A stretch of DNA of 40,756 bases from an uncultured Bacteroidales bacterium (GTDB taxonomy: Bacteria > Bacteroidota > Bacteroidia > Bacteroidales > Paludibacteraceae), in assembly GCA_902769535.1 (NCBI GenBank), contig CACXPH010000012.1, positions 1 to 40,756 of the forward strand, in the 5' to 3' direction. The notes under the pieces were generated by a model. It searched no databases, was not told the origin of the DNA, and was given only the letters and a program-made list of their open reading frames with translations. Shown piece by piece: positions 25,253 to 33,605 of this stretch (positions are counted from its first letter, which is position 1; every line of letters starts with the position of its first letter). The position numbers were made by a program, and so were the translations under genes.

Positions 25253-26950
25253 ATGAAATCAAAAATCATAAATCATAAATCTGCAATCTTACTTGCGTTA
25301 CTTATGGTGGCGCAAGTAAGTTTTGCGAATGTCATTGTCGGCCAAGCCGCTATCCCTTCCGGCTATTACAATAACGTTGATTCCAAGAAGAACGCGGATA
25401 ACATCCTCAATGCCCTCTATGACATTATTGATAACCATACCGTCATCGCCTATTCCGGTCTTGAACCCTACTATGCGCAGACGGATTTCTACAACGACAC
25501 CCTCTGGGATATGTATTCCACCTGCACATTCTATATGTCGCATGCCAATGTGCCGCAGAGTGCCGTGTGTGACGGTTGGAACAAAGAGCACCTCGTATGC
25601 CAATCGTGGTTAGGTAGCGGACCGATGGTTTCCGACCTCTTCAACGTCTATCCCACCGATGCACGTATCAACAACCTCCGTTCGAATTACCCGTATGGTG
25701 TGGTAGGCGGTTCGTTCAGTGGCTTCTCCAAAGACCCTGACCATCACGGACTCGGCAAACTGGGAACATCTACAACGGCTAATATCGGTACAGTCTACGA
25801 ACCCGACGATAACTACAAAGGCGATTTTGCCCGGTCGTTCTTCTATATGGTCGCACGCTATCGTCAGAATACCCTCAACTCCGGTAACGGCTCCAAGATG
25901 TTCACCTCTAACCCCACCAACCTCACCGCCTACAGCCTATCTTTCCTGCTCGACTGGCATCGTCAAGATCCGGTTTCGCAGAAAGAGATTGACCGTAACC
26001 AGGCCGTTTATGGTATCCAACATAACCGAAACCCCTTTATCGACTACCCGGAACTCGTTGAGTACATATGGGGTAATCGGGTAGGGCAGACGGTCGATCT
26101 GTCGTCCATGACCCCGACTTGCGAAGGAGGAGGTTATGATCCGACGGTAACCTTCAAGTACGCCGTTTCATGGTCGGTATGTGGCACGGTCAACCAAGTG
26201 GACTCCGTCATCGCCGGTCGCGCTATTACCGCTTTGCCGGAAACACCAGTATCTTGTTCTTCTATTAGTGACGTGTTCATGGGATGGACGATAGCGCCTA
26301 TCTCTGAGACTACAGACCAGCGTCCCGCTGTGCTGTACACCAAGATATCTGATTTCCCGACCGTCTCGGCGGATGTTACCTACTATGCAGTCTTCGCACA
26401 TGGTGAAGCAGGGGCAACCGTCACACCGGCCGTCTATACCTTCGATGCAGACCATCAGGATGGTTGGACTAACACCGCTTCGCTCATGAACCAGTCGTAT
26501 TGGTTGCTCGACCAAGGTAAATCACTTACTTCTCCCGATGTGGATCTGCCGGGACTTAGTTCTATCGAAGTGACCATCCGTACTTACGGAGGTACGAGCT
26601 ACTGCAACCTCGATGTCACCGCTAACGGAGAAAAGATTGCAACTATCGTAGCTACCAACGGCAAGACCATGACGGATTATACATGGACCAATACCGGAAC
26701 TTTAACCGGTCGTGCGCCGCTCATCTTCTCCACTGCCTATGGTGCCAACCAAGGAATCGGTTTTACGCGCGTGGTGATAAACGCAACCGGCGCAGGTATA
26801 ACGTATAGCGCTTACCTTACACAATCAGGTACAACGGAGCTGGAACTGGTTGAGACCGAGGCTTCGGCACAAAAGATCCTTGTCGGTGGACAGATATTTA
26901 TCTTCCGCGAAGGACAGTTGTATAACCTGCAAGGAGCACGCGTTAAGTAG
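25253..26950 (+). CDS. Secreted endonuclease I family protein (second paralogue)
   Basis: The 565-residue product has the same domain order as the first paralogue: nuclease domain (NKEHLVCQSWL, SDLFNVYPTDARINNLRSNY, DYPELVEYIWGN), Flg_new-like repeat (VFMGWTIAPIS, DVTYYAVFA), beta-sandwich (YTFDADHQDGWTN) and sorting-like tail (GGQIFIFREGQLYNLQGAR). The histidine of the active-site motif is kept, but the usual proline of H-x-V-P-Q-S is a cysteine, so activity or stability could differ. The signal peptide region (KSKIINHKSAILLALLMVAQ) is encoded in part by a heptamer array that begins 2 bp after the start codon. It is probably cotranscribed with the first paralogue. Confidence 0.9.
   Translation: MKSKIINHKSAILLALLMVAQVSFANVIVGQAAIPSGYYNNVDSKKNADNILNALYDIIDNHTVIAYSGLEPYYAQTDFYNDTLWDMYSTCTFYMSHANVPQSAVCDGWNKEHLVCQSWLGSGPMVSDLFNVYPTDARINNLRSNYPYGVVGGSFSGFSKDPDHHGLGKLGTSTTANIGTVYEPDDNYKGDFARSFFYMVARYRQNTLNSGNGSKMFTSNPTNLTAYSLSFLLDWHRQDPVSQKEIDRNQAVYGIQHNRNPFIDYPELVEYIWGNRVGQTVDLSSMTPTCEGGGYDPTVTFKYAVSWSVCGTVNQVDSVIAGRAITALPETPVSCSSISDVFMGWTIAPISETTDQRPAVLYTKISDFPTVSADVTYYAVFAHGEAGATVTPAVYTFDADHQDGWTNTASLMNQSYWLLDQGKSLTSPDVDLPGLSSIEVTIRTYGGTSYCNLDVTANGEKIATIVATNGKTMTDYTWTNTGTLTGRAPLIFSTAYGANQGIGFTRVVINATGAGITYSAYLTQSGTTELELVETEASAQKILVGGQIFIFREGQLYNLQGARVK
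25257..25291. repeat. Heptamer array, unit AATCNNN x5
   Basis: AATCAAA, AATCATA (twice), AATCTGC and AATCTTA run in tandem from just after the ATG of the second endonuclease. They encode the start of its signal peptide. Five units of seven make 35 bp. Confidence 0.75.
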
Positions 26951-26975
26951 GCCGTTTTTGACAACTTAAGTTTAC

Positions 26976-27011
26976 AAGGAAACTTTTTCGGTGCAAAAAG
27001 TTTCCTTTTTT
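26976..27011 (+). terminator. Terminator after the endonuclease genes
   Basis: Thirteen perfect pairs (AAGGAAACTTTTT with AAAAAGTTTCCTT) enclose CGGTGC, followed by a T-run. Its 3' end abuts the -33 box of the tetR promoter. Confidence 0.92.
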
Positions 27012-27012
27012 C

Positions 27013-27043
27013 TTGCATATATCAGAATTTTGTTGTACCTTTG
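27013..27043 (+). promoter_or_regulatory. Promoter of the tetR-efflux operon
   Basis: -33 TTG (27013-27015, in TCTTG), 20 bp, -7 TACCTTTG (27036-27043). The leader is about 14 nt to the ATG at 27064. No TetR operator palindrome is evident, although the promoter is the natural autoregulation site. Confidence 0.75.
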
Positions 27044-27063
27044 CAGCCGTTTTGTGAATAACT

Positions 27064-27663
27064 ATGAGTCAAGACCAAAGAAATCATATCATCAAGACGG
27101 CTGGCGAACTCTTCTTTCGCCTTGGAATCCGTTCTGTTTCCATTGACGATATATGCCACGAATTAGGCATGTCAAAGAAGACCTTCTACGTTTATTTTGC
27201 ATCCAAAGATGAGTTGGTTTCGCAGATGCTGCAGGCAAATGTGGATTATATTACCGCTAAGATGCAGGACCTGCTCAAGACCGGCGATTTCCGGCAGCTC
27301 GTCAAGAAATTTATCTCCCACCAGGAGGCGGAGAAAAACGACGTGCGCCGCGTGCCCCAGTTGGTCTATGACCTCAAGAAATACTACCCGCGCCAATTCG
27401 AGGAATTTCAGGTCTCTTGCTTTAAGAAACAGAAGGAGTTCATCGCCCAATACCTCCGGATGGGTATTGAGCAGGGCCTCGTGCGCGCGAACCTTAATAT
27501 AGAATTAACAGCCGTGTTCTTTGCCAAGATTCATAGCGACGCTATTCGCGATTTTGAGGTCATTGAGTCCCACGGACATAGTATGCACCAGTTGAGCCAT
27601 ACCGCGATGGACATCTTCGTCCGCGGTATCCTCTCCGAAGAAGGATTGAAATTATATAACTAA
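27064..27663 (+). CDS. TetR-family transcriptional regulator
   Basis: The 199-residue product opens with a TetR helix-turn-helix (IIKTAGELFFRLGIRSVSID, DICHELGMSKKTFYVYF near residues 28-44). An all-helical ligand-binding domain follows. It lies 2 bp upstream of the TolC gene and heads the efflux operon, so it probably represses the pump and its own promoter until an inducer binds; the ligand is unknown. Confidence 0.93.
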   Translation: MSQDQRNHIIKTAGELFFRLGIRSVSIDDICHELGMSKKTFYVYFASKDELVSQMLQANVDYITAKMQDLLKTGDFRQLVKKFISHQEAEKNDVRRVPQLVYDLKKYYPRQFEEFQVSCFKKQKEFIAQYLRMGIEQGLVRANLNIELTAVFFAKIHSDAIRDFEVIESHGHSMHQLSHTAMDIFVRGILSEEGLKLYN

Positions 27664-27665
27664 AT

Positions 27666-29006
27666 ATGAAGAAACTTGTTTTTATTTTAGCCGCGGCGCT
27701 TGTGATAAGCGCTACCATGATGGCGGAAGACCATGTGATGGCGGCTACCAAGAGCCAGAAAGCCGTCACAGACCAACCGGCTGTGCTCAACCTGAATCTG
27801 CAGGAAGCGCAGGACTATGCCATCAAGCAGAACCGCAGCTTGAAGAATGCCTCGTTGGCAGTTCAGGAGGCCTACGCTGCCCGTTGGCAGACCATCGCCG
27901 CGATGTTACCGCAGGTGGACGGTTCGTACAGTTACAGTAACTATCTCGGTTACAGCGCGACGATGTCCACTGCCATGGGCGATTTCAATATAGATATGCC
28001 TAACGTCGGCGCGTTCGGCGTGACGGCTTCGATGGGTCTGAACGGACAAGCCATCGTCGGTGTGCTGCTTAACAACATTGCCATCGACATGAAGAAGATC
28101 TCGCTCGAGAAATCCGAGTCGGAGCTTCGCGGAAACGTCATGGCCAGTTATGTATCCGTCTTGGCTTTGCAGAGTATCACGAACCTCTTGGACTCCAGCT
28201 TGCTGAATATCCAAGGCTTGGAAGAGATGACGCGCCATGCCGTTGAGGCGGGTGCGGCGGAAGCTACGGCTGCCGATCAGATCCGCGTGCGTGTCAACAC
28301 GCTCAAGACTTCCATCAATAACCAGAAATTCTCTATCGAACTGGCGACCAACAGCCTCAAGGTGCTGCTGGACGTACCCGCTGAGACCGAACTGGTCCTA
28401 ACCGAGAGTCTGGACGCTCTGCTCTCTCCGGAACGCGTCATTAGCCTCTTGGGTGAGCAGTTTGCCTTGGAGAACAACCTCAGCTACCAGCTCCTGAAAA
28501 AGCAGGTGGACTTGGCTGAGAAGAATGTGCACATGGCCGGCTGGGCTTACGGACCGACACTCAGCGTGGGTTATAACTACATCGACCAACACTACTACGG
28601 CGAAGGCGGTATGCGAATGACGCCGCCGAACACCGTGCAACTCAGCGTGCGCTTGCCCTTGTGGTCCAGCGGTAAGCGTGCTGCCGGCGTGGTAGAGAAG
28701 AAGATTGCACTCGAGGAGGCCCGTAACACCCTCTCCGAAACAACGGACAACTTGGCTATCCAGTACCGCCAGTTGTGCTTCAGCCTCACCAACGCGTACG
28801 AGACTTATCTCAACGAGAAAGATAACATGGAGGTGTCGCAGCGCGTCTTTGCGTCCGCAACCAACAAATACAAATACGGCGCAAGCTCCAACATGGAACT
28901 CACCAACGCCTCCAATGACCTGATTAACGCGCAATCGACCTATATACAGGCTGTCCTGTCCCTCGTCAACGCGCAAGTAGAACTTGAGAAATTTTTAAAC
29001 AACTGA
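27666..29006 (+). CDS. TolC-family outer membrane efflux protein
   Basis: The 446-residue product has a signal peptide (KKLVFILAAALVISATMMA) and two OEP domains with long amphipathic helices (LNLQEAQDYAIKQNRSLKNA, then LARYEHG-like AVEAGAAEATAADQIRVRVN). It ends in STYIQAVLSLVNAQVELEKF, which is typical of the family. TolC homologues form trimeric channels through the outer membrane that dock to the adaptor and RND pump encoded next. Confidence 0.93.
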   Translation: MKKLVFILAAALVISATMMAEDHVMAATKSQKAVTDQPAVLNLNLQEAQDYAIKQNRSLKNASLAVQEAYAARWQTIAAMLPQVDGSYSYSNYLGYSATMSTAMGDFNIDMPNVGAFGVTASMGLNGQAIVGVLLNNIAIDMKKISLEKSESELRGNVMASYVSVLALQSITNLLDSSLLNIQGLEEMTRHAVEAGAAEATAADQIRVRVNTLKTSINNQKFSIELATNSLKVLLDVPAETELVLTESLDALLSPERVISLLGEQFALENNLSYQLLKKQVDLAEKNVHMAGWAYGPTLSVGYNYIDQHYYGEGGMRMTPPNTVQLSVRLPLWSSGKRAAGVVEKKIALEEARNTLSETTDNLAIQYRQLCFSLTNAYETYLNEKDNMEVSQRVFASATNKYKYGASSNMELTNASNDLINAQSTYIQAVLSLVNAQVELEKFLNN

Positions 29007-29007
29007 T

Positions 29008-30048
29008 ATGAAAAACGAAATTAATCGTGCCTTTATGGCTAAGAAAAAGATTTTTATTTACTCCCTTGTTGCCCTGACCCTGATGGCTTGCGGCAAGAAA
29101 TCAGCTACTGCTTCTCAGGAAGAGGAGCGCGTAGAGCAGGTACGCACTACCGTTCTCCAACCGCGTGAGATTGAACGCGAGATCTCCGTTTCAACCAACT
29201 TGCAGGGATACCTCACCCAGAATGTGGCGCCGTCCCTGACCGGCAAGATCGAGCATATCTACTGCGAAGTAGGTGACCGCAAGACCGCTGGATCGGACCT
29301 CGTTCGTATGGACCAGACCCAGTACAAGACCACCAAGATCTCGCTCGCTAACCTCGAGACCGAGAAGAACCGCGTGGAGATGTTACTCAAGACCGGTTCA
29401 GCGACGCAGCAGCAGTACGACCAGCTCGTGGCGCAGTATAACTCCACCAAGGAGCAGCTCGACTTCCTGGAGGCCAACACGTATGTCAAAGCGCCTTTCA
29501 GCGGTGTCATTTCTGCCAAGAACTACGAGGACGGCGAACTGTATAGCGGCCAGCCTATTCTCGTGCTTACGCAGATTGACAAACTCAAAGCGCTGGTGGC
29601 TATCCCCGAGAACTACTTCCCGAAATTCAAAGCCGGCATGAAACTCACGCTGACTTCGGAGATTTACCCCGATCAGGTCTTCCCGGCTACCGTAGAAGTC
29701 GTTTATCCGACGATTGACGCCACCTCGCATACTTTCCAGGTGAAGATCGTCATCCCGAACGGCAAGAATCTCTTGCGTCCTGGCATGTATGTCACCACCA
29801 CCATCGGTCTTGGCAAGGCCAATACCATCGTGGCGCCCTATCAGGCTGTGGAGAAACTCGTCGGTGCGAACGACCGTTATGTCTTCCTCAACGAGAACGG
29901 CCGTGCGAAACGTGTGGCAGTTACTCTCGGTCAGCGTTTTGATCAGGAGATAGAACTCATCGCGCCGGAAATCGTACCGGGCGTAGAAATGGTCACCACC
30001 GGCCAGCATAAACTCGTCGATGGCGTCAAAATTAACGTAGTTGAATAA
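29008..30048 (+). CDS. RND efflux periplasmic adaptor, lipoprotein (HlyD/MFP family)
   Basis: The 346-residue product has a lipobox (LALTLMA-C region, LTLMACGKK), a lipoyl-like domain (APSLTGKIEHIYCEVGDRKT), a coiled-coil hairpin (LANLETEKNRVEMLLKTGSA, LVAQYNSTKEQLDFLEANTY), the continuation VKAPFSGVISAKNYEDGE, and C-terminal beta domains. Adaptors bridge the RND pump and TolC. The listed ATG directly follows the TolC stop; an in-frame ATG at 29035 (MAKKKIFIYSL) would give a more standard lipoprotein signal and may be the true start. Confidence 0.93.
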   Translation: MKNEINRAFMAKKKIFIYSLVALTLMACGKKSATASQEEERVEQVRTTVLQPREIEREISVSTNLQGYLTQNVAPSLTGKIEHIYCEVGDRKTAGSDLVRMDQTQYKTTKISLANLETEKNRVEMLLKTGSATQQQYDQLVAQYNSTKEQLDFLEANTYVKAPFSGVISAKNYEDGELYSGQPILVLTQIDKLKALVAIPENYFPKFKAGMKLTLTSEIYPDQVFPATVEVVYPTIDATSHTFQVKIVIPNGKNLLRPGMYVTTTIGLGKANTIVAPYQAVEKLVGANDRYVFLNENGRAKRVAVTLGQRFDQEIELIAPEIVPGVEMVTTGQHKLVDGVKINVVE

Positions 30049-30052
30049 CCTT

Positions 30053-30084
30053 CGTCATTACGTCATTACGTAATTACGTTATTA
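30053..30084. repeat. Octamer array, unit CGTNATTA x4
   Basis: CGTCATTA (twice), CGTAATTA and CGTTATTA fill most of the spacer between the adaptor and RND genes. The unit type is the same as in the array 18 kb away at 12187-12218, but in another order. Confidence 0.85.
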
Positions 30085-30095
30085 CGAGAAAGCTT

Positions 30096-33000
30096 ATGGC
30101 AATCTATAAAACAGCGATTCAGAAGCCCGTCACGACCGCACTTATCTTTGTCGCGGTCATCGTGGTCGGTATATACAGCTTCATGAAACTGCCGGTGGAT
30201 ATGTTCCCGCAGATGGATCCGCCGTATATAACGGTCATGACCACCTATCCGGGTGCGTCGGCGTCCGAGATGGAGACCAACGTCACCAAGATCATGGAGA
30301 ATGCCCTGACTTCTGTGGACCACCTCAAGCACATCACCTCGCAGTCCAAGGATAACATGTCCATGGTCATGCTCGAACTCGAGTGGGGCGCTAACATGGA
30401 CGAGGCTGTCAACGATGTGCGTTCGTATGTCGATATGACCAAATCCAACCTACCGGACAACTGCGGTACGCCGATGATCTTCAAACTCTCGACTTCCGCC
30501 ATGCCGGTGGCGCAGTACTCCATCACGGCCGATGAGACCTACGCCGGTCTGGATAAGATCATGAATGACGAAGTCATCCCGCAGCTCAACCAAGTGGACG
30601 GAATAGGTAATATATCCCTTTCTGGTGCACCGGACCGTTATGTCTATATCAACATCGACCAGCAGAAACTCGATGCCTACGGACTGACGATCGAGCAGGT
30701 GGGACAAGTGGTGCAGGCCAACAACCTCAACCTCTCTTCCGGTACGGTTAAGATGCCGACGGAGCAATACCAGATGCAGGTGCGCTCCGAGTATATCGAG
30801 AGTTCGGAGATAGAGAACCTGATGGTCACCATGACGCCTGCCGGCCAGCAGGTCTTCATCCGCGATATAGCAACCGTCAAGGATACCATCAAGGACTTGT
30901 CCTTGGATGAGAAGACCAACGGTCGTGAGGCCGTCCGACTCATCATCGCCAAGCAGACTGGTGCCAACACCGTGCAGATATGTAGAGACGTGCGCGAGGA
31001 ACTGGAGAAGATACAGAAGCAACTCCCGTCGGATGTCAAGATAGAGAAGATATACGACCTCTCGGATACCATTCAGAACTCCATCAACTCGCTCGAAGAG
31101 TCCGTCATGTACGCGCTGCTCTTCGTCGTGCTTGTCGTGCTCTTCTTCCTCGGCAAATGGCGTGCGACGCTCATCATCGGAATCACCATTCCTATCGCCC
31201 TCATCGTGGCGTTCATATACCTCGGTGTGGCTGACTCGTCGCTTAATATCATCTCGCTCTGTTCGCTCACCATCGCTATCGGTATGGTGGTGGATGACGC
31301 GATCGTGGTGCTCGAGAATATCACCCGTCACGTAGAGCGTGGCGAGGACCCGCACGAGGCGGCAATTTATGCTACCAACGAGGTGTGGGTATCCGTTATT
31401 GCGACAACCCTTGTACTCGTGGCTGTATTTGTGCCGCTGACCATGCTCAACGGTATGGCGGGTATCATGTTCCATGAACTCGGATGGATTGTGACGGTGG
31501 TATGCTGTACTTCCACCCTCGTCGCTATTTCCCTCACTCCGATGCTCTGCTCCAAACTCCTCAAAGCGAAGAAAGTGCACGTGGATGAAAACGGAAACCT
31601 TATCGACGACGAAGCCGATAAGAAATCGTGGTACGACAAGACCGTGGTACACTGGCTCGACGTCATTGATGGCCTGTACGAGCGTTCGCTCGGCTGGTGT
31701 CTGCAGCATAAGGCGATTACCATTCTGGCTATCTTCGGTATCTTCGGACTCTCGTTGCTACCCGTCATCACCGGTCATATCGGTACGGACTTCATGCAAG
31801 AGCAGGATAACGGACGACTCTCCGTTACCGTCAAGCTCCAACGCGGTACGCGTATTGAGGAAACCCTCAAGACCGCCCGTCAGTTGGAGACCCGATTCAT
31901 GGTCCTTGTGCCGGAAATCGAGCTCATCAATACCTCGGCCGGTTCCAATGACGACGCTACCATCGCTGCGCTCTTCTCATCTACGATGAACAACAAGATC
32001 CAGATGACCGTCCGTCTGCCGAAGAAATGGGAGCGCGACAAGACCGTATGGGAGATTGCCGAGATCCTTCGTCAAGAGATGGCACGCTATCCCGAGATCA
32101 TCGAGTACCAGTGCCAAGTGGCTTCCAACGGTCCCGGTGGCGGTGGCGGTAACACGGTCAACGTCGAGATATACGGTTACGATTTTGACAAGACTTCGCA
32201 GCTTGCCGAGCAGACCCGCCAACTCTGTATGGCTCTTCCCGGTGCGCGCGACGTCAATATCAGCCGCGAGGACGACCGTCCGGATATCAAGATCACCGTC
32301 GATAAAGAGAAAGCATCCCGTCTGGGACTCAGTTCCGCTACTATCTCAACCTATCTGCGAAACCGTGTAGCCGGTATGAACTGCGGCTACCTCAAGGATG
32401 ACGGTTCGGAATATGATATCGTAGTGCGGCTCCAGGAAGAAGACCGTAACTCGATCTCCGACGTCATGGATCTCACCATCCCGACGCCTACAGGCGCGAA
32501 AGTGAAACTGTCAGAAGTAGCTTCCATCGGTGAGTACTGGGCACCGCCTACCATCGAGCGTAAGTCTCGTCAGCGTATCGTGACCGTCAAGGTAACGCCG
32601 TACAAGACCTCGTTAGGTGAACTCGCTGCCGATATCGAAGCGAACGTCATCCCGCAACTGGATCTGCCGGCCGGTTACACAACGCACCTCGCAGGTAACT
32701 ACGAAGACCAACAAGAGACCTTCGGCGACATGATTCTGCTCGGCTTGCTTATCATCTTACTGGTTTATATCACCATGGCCTCGCAGTTCGAGTCGCTCCG
32801 CATGCCGTTTATCATCATGCTGACCATCTTTCCTGCCTTCACGGGTGTCATCTTGGCGCTCTGGCTAACAGGTCGCAGCCTTGATATGATCGGTGCCCTC
32901 GGTGTCGTTCTGCTTGTGGGTATCGTCGTCAAGAACGGTATCGTGCTTGTGGACTATATCAACCTCATGCGTGAACGTGGATACGAACTCAACAAAGCGA

Positions 33001-33278
33001 TCACCATGTCCGGACGCTCTCGTATCCGTCCTATCCTCATGACGGCATTCACCACCATCCTGGGTATGGTGCCGATGGCGGTGTCGAGTGGTGAAGGTGC
33101 GGAGATGTGGCAACCGCTCGGTATCGTCGTCATCGGCGGTCTGACGGTTTCTACCTTCCTCACACTCTACCTCGTGCCTGTGCTCTACGGCTCGATGACC
33201 AAGCATGGCGACCGCGACAAACAGGAAGCCCTCCGCAAGAAGTTTATATTTATGGATATAAAGGTAAAAAAATCATAA
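30096..33278 (+). CDS. RND multidrug efflux pump (HAE1/AcrB family)
   Basis: The 1060-residue product has the RND layout: TM1 near residue 15 and a large periplasmic loop. It also has TM2-6, including GMVVDDAIVVLENITRHVE with the paired aspartates of proton relay. A second half repeats the layout (GDMILLGLLIILLVYITMAS, VLLVGIVVKNGIVLVDYIN, RIRPILMTAFTTILGMVPMA). The N-terminus KTAIQKPVTTALIFVAVIVV is typical. It should export hydrophobic drugs, bile salts or similar compounds through the adaptor and TolC proteins encoded upstream. Confidence 0.96.
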   Translation: MAIYKTAIQKPVTTALIFVAVIVVGIYSFMKLPVDMFPQMDPPYITVMTTYPGASASEMETNVTKIMENALTSVDHLKHITSQSKDNMSMVMLELEWGANMDEAVNDVRSYVDMTKSNLPDNCGTPMIFKLSTSAMPVAQYSITADETYAGLDKIMNDEVIPQLNQVDGIGNISLSGAPDRYVYINIDQQKLDAYGLTIEQVGQVVQANNLNLSSGTVKMPTEQYQMQVRSEYIESSEIENLMVTMTPAGQQVFIRDIATVKDTIKDLSLDEKTNGREAVRLIIAKQTGANTVQICRDVREELEKIQKQLPSDVKIEKIYDLSDTIQNSINSLEESVMYALLFVVLVVLFFLGKWRATLIIGITIPIALIVAFIYLGVADSSLNIISLCSLTIAIGMVVDDAIVVLENITRHVERGEDPHEAAIYATNEVWVSVIATTLVLVAVFVPLTMLNGMAGIMFHELGWIVTVVCCTSTLVAISLTPMLCSKLLKAKKVHVDENGNLIDDEADKKSWYDKTVVHWLDVIDGLYERSLGWCLQHKAITILAIFGIFGLSLLPVITGHIGTDFMQEQDNGRLSVTVKLQRGTRIEETLKTARQLETRFMVLVPEIELINTSAGSNDDATIAALFSSTMNNKIQMTVRLPKKWERDKTVWEIAEILRQEMARYPEIIEYQCQVASNGPGGGGGNTVNVEIYGYDFDKTSQLAEQTRQLCMALPGARDVNISREDDRPDIKITVDKEKASRLGLSSATISTYLRNRVAGMNCGYLKDDGSEYDIVVRLQEEDRNSISDVMDLTIPTPTGAKVKLSEVASIGEYWAPPTIERKSRQRIVTVKVTPYKTSLGELAADIEANVIPQLDLPAGYTTHLAGNYEDQQETFGDMILLGLLIILLVYITMASQFESLRMPFIIMLTIFPAFTGVILALWLTGRSLDMIGALGVVLLVGIVVKNGIVLVDYINLMRERGYELNKAITMSGRSRIRPILMTAFTTILGMVPMAVSSGEGAEMWQPLGIVVIGGLTVSTFLTLYLVPVLYGSMTKHGDRDKQEALRKKFIFMDIKVKKS

Positions 33279-33313
33279 ATTTGAAATTTGAAATCATAAA
33301 TTTGAAATCTTAT
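33272..33313. repeat. Heptamer array, units ATCATAA/ATTTGAA x6
   Basis: ATCATAA, ATTTGAA (twice), ATCATAA, ATTTGAA and a partial ATCTTAT run in tandem. The first unit contains the RND stop codon and the last contains part of the next start codon (33312), so the array spans the whole spacer. Confidence 0.85.
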
Positions 33314-33605
33314 GAAGAGCGTAATGATTGTGTTCAACCAGGCGAATACCGGCCGTGTTGAATATATGTTGGATGTCCTGGGCATCAAGGGCTTCACCTT
33401 CTTTGAGCAAGTCCAAGGTCGCGGAACGAACGGCGGTGAACCGCGTCGTGGCACGCACGCCTGGCCGGAGATGAACTCCTGCGTCATCACGGTGGTCGAA
33501 GACGAACAACTGCCTGCGCTGCTCGAGTCCATTAAGAAACTCGACATGCGAAACGAAGAAGTAGGTGTCCGCGCGTTTGTGTGGGATGTAATAGCAACGG
33601 TCTGA
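33312..33605 (+). CDS. Small PII-like protein in the efflux operon
   Basis: The 97-residue product looks like the ferredoxin-like alpha/beta fold of PII-type proteins: an opening MKSVMIVFNQANTGRVEYML strand and helix, a T-loop-like GRGTNGGEPRRGTHAWPEMN, and a closing VGVRAFVWDVIATV. Such small proteins sit beside RND pumps in Bacteroidota; a sensing role is inferred. The last base of its stop codon is the first of the next start codon (TGATG), so the two are coupled. Confidence 0.65.
   Translation: MKSVMIVFNQANTGRVEYMLDVLGIKGFTFFEQVQGRGTNGGEPRRGTHAWPEMNSCVITVVEDEQLPALLESIKKLDMRNEEVGVRAFVWDVIATV

Noticed and set aside
30450-31709. 419-codon minus-strand open frame inside the RND pump gene
   Set aside because: Same reasoning: the pump is a clear family member and the antisense product is His/Arg-rich and without domains.
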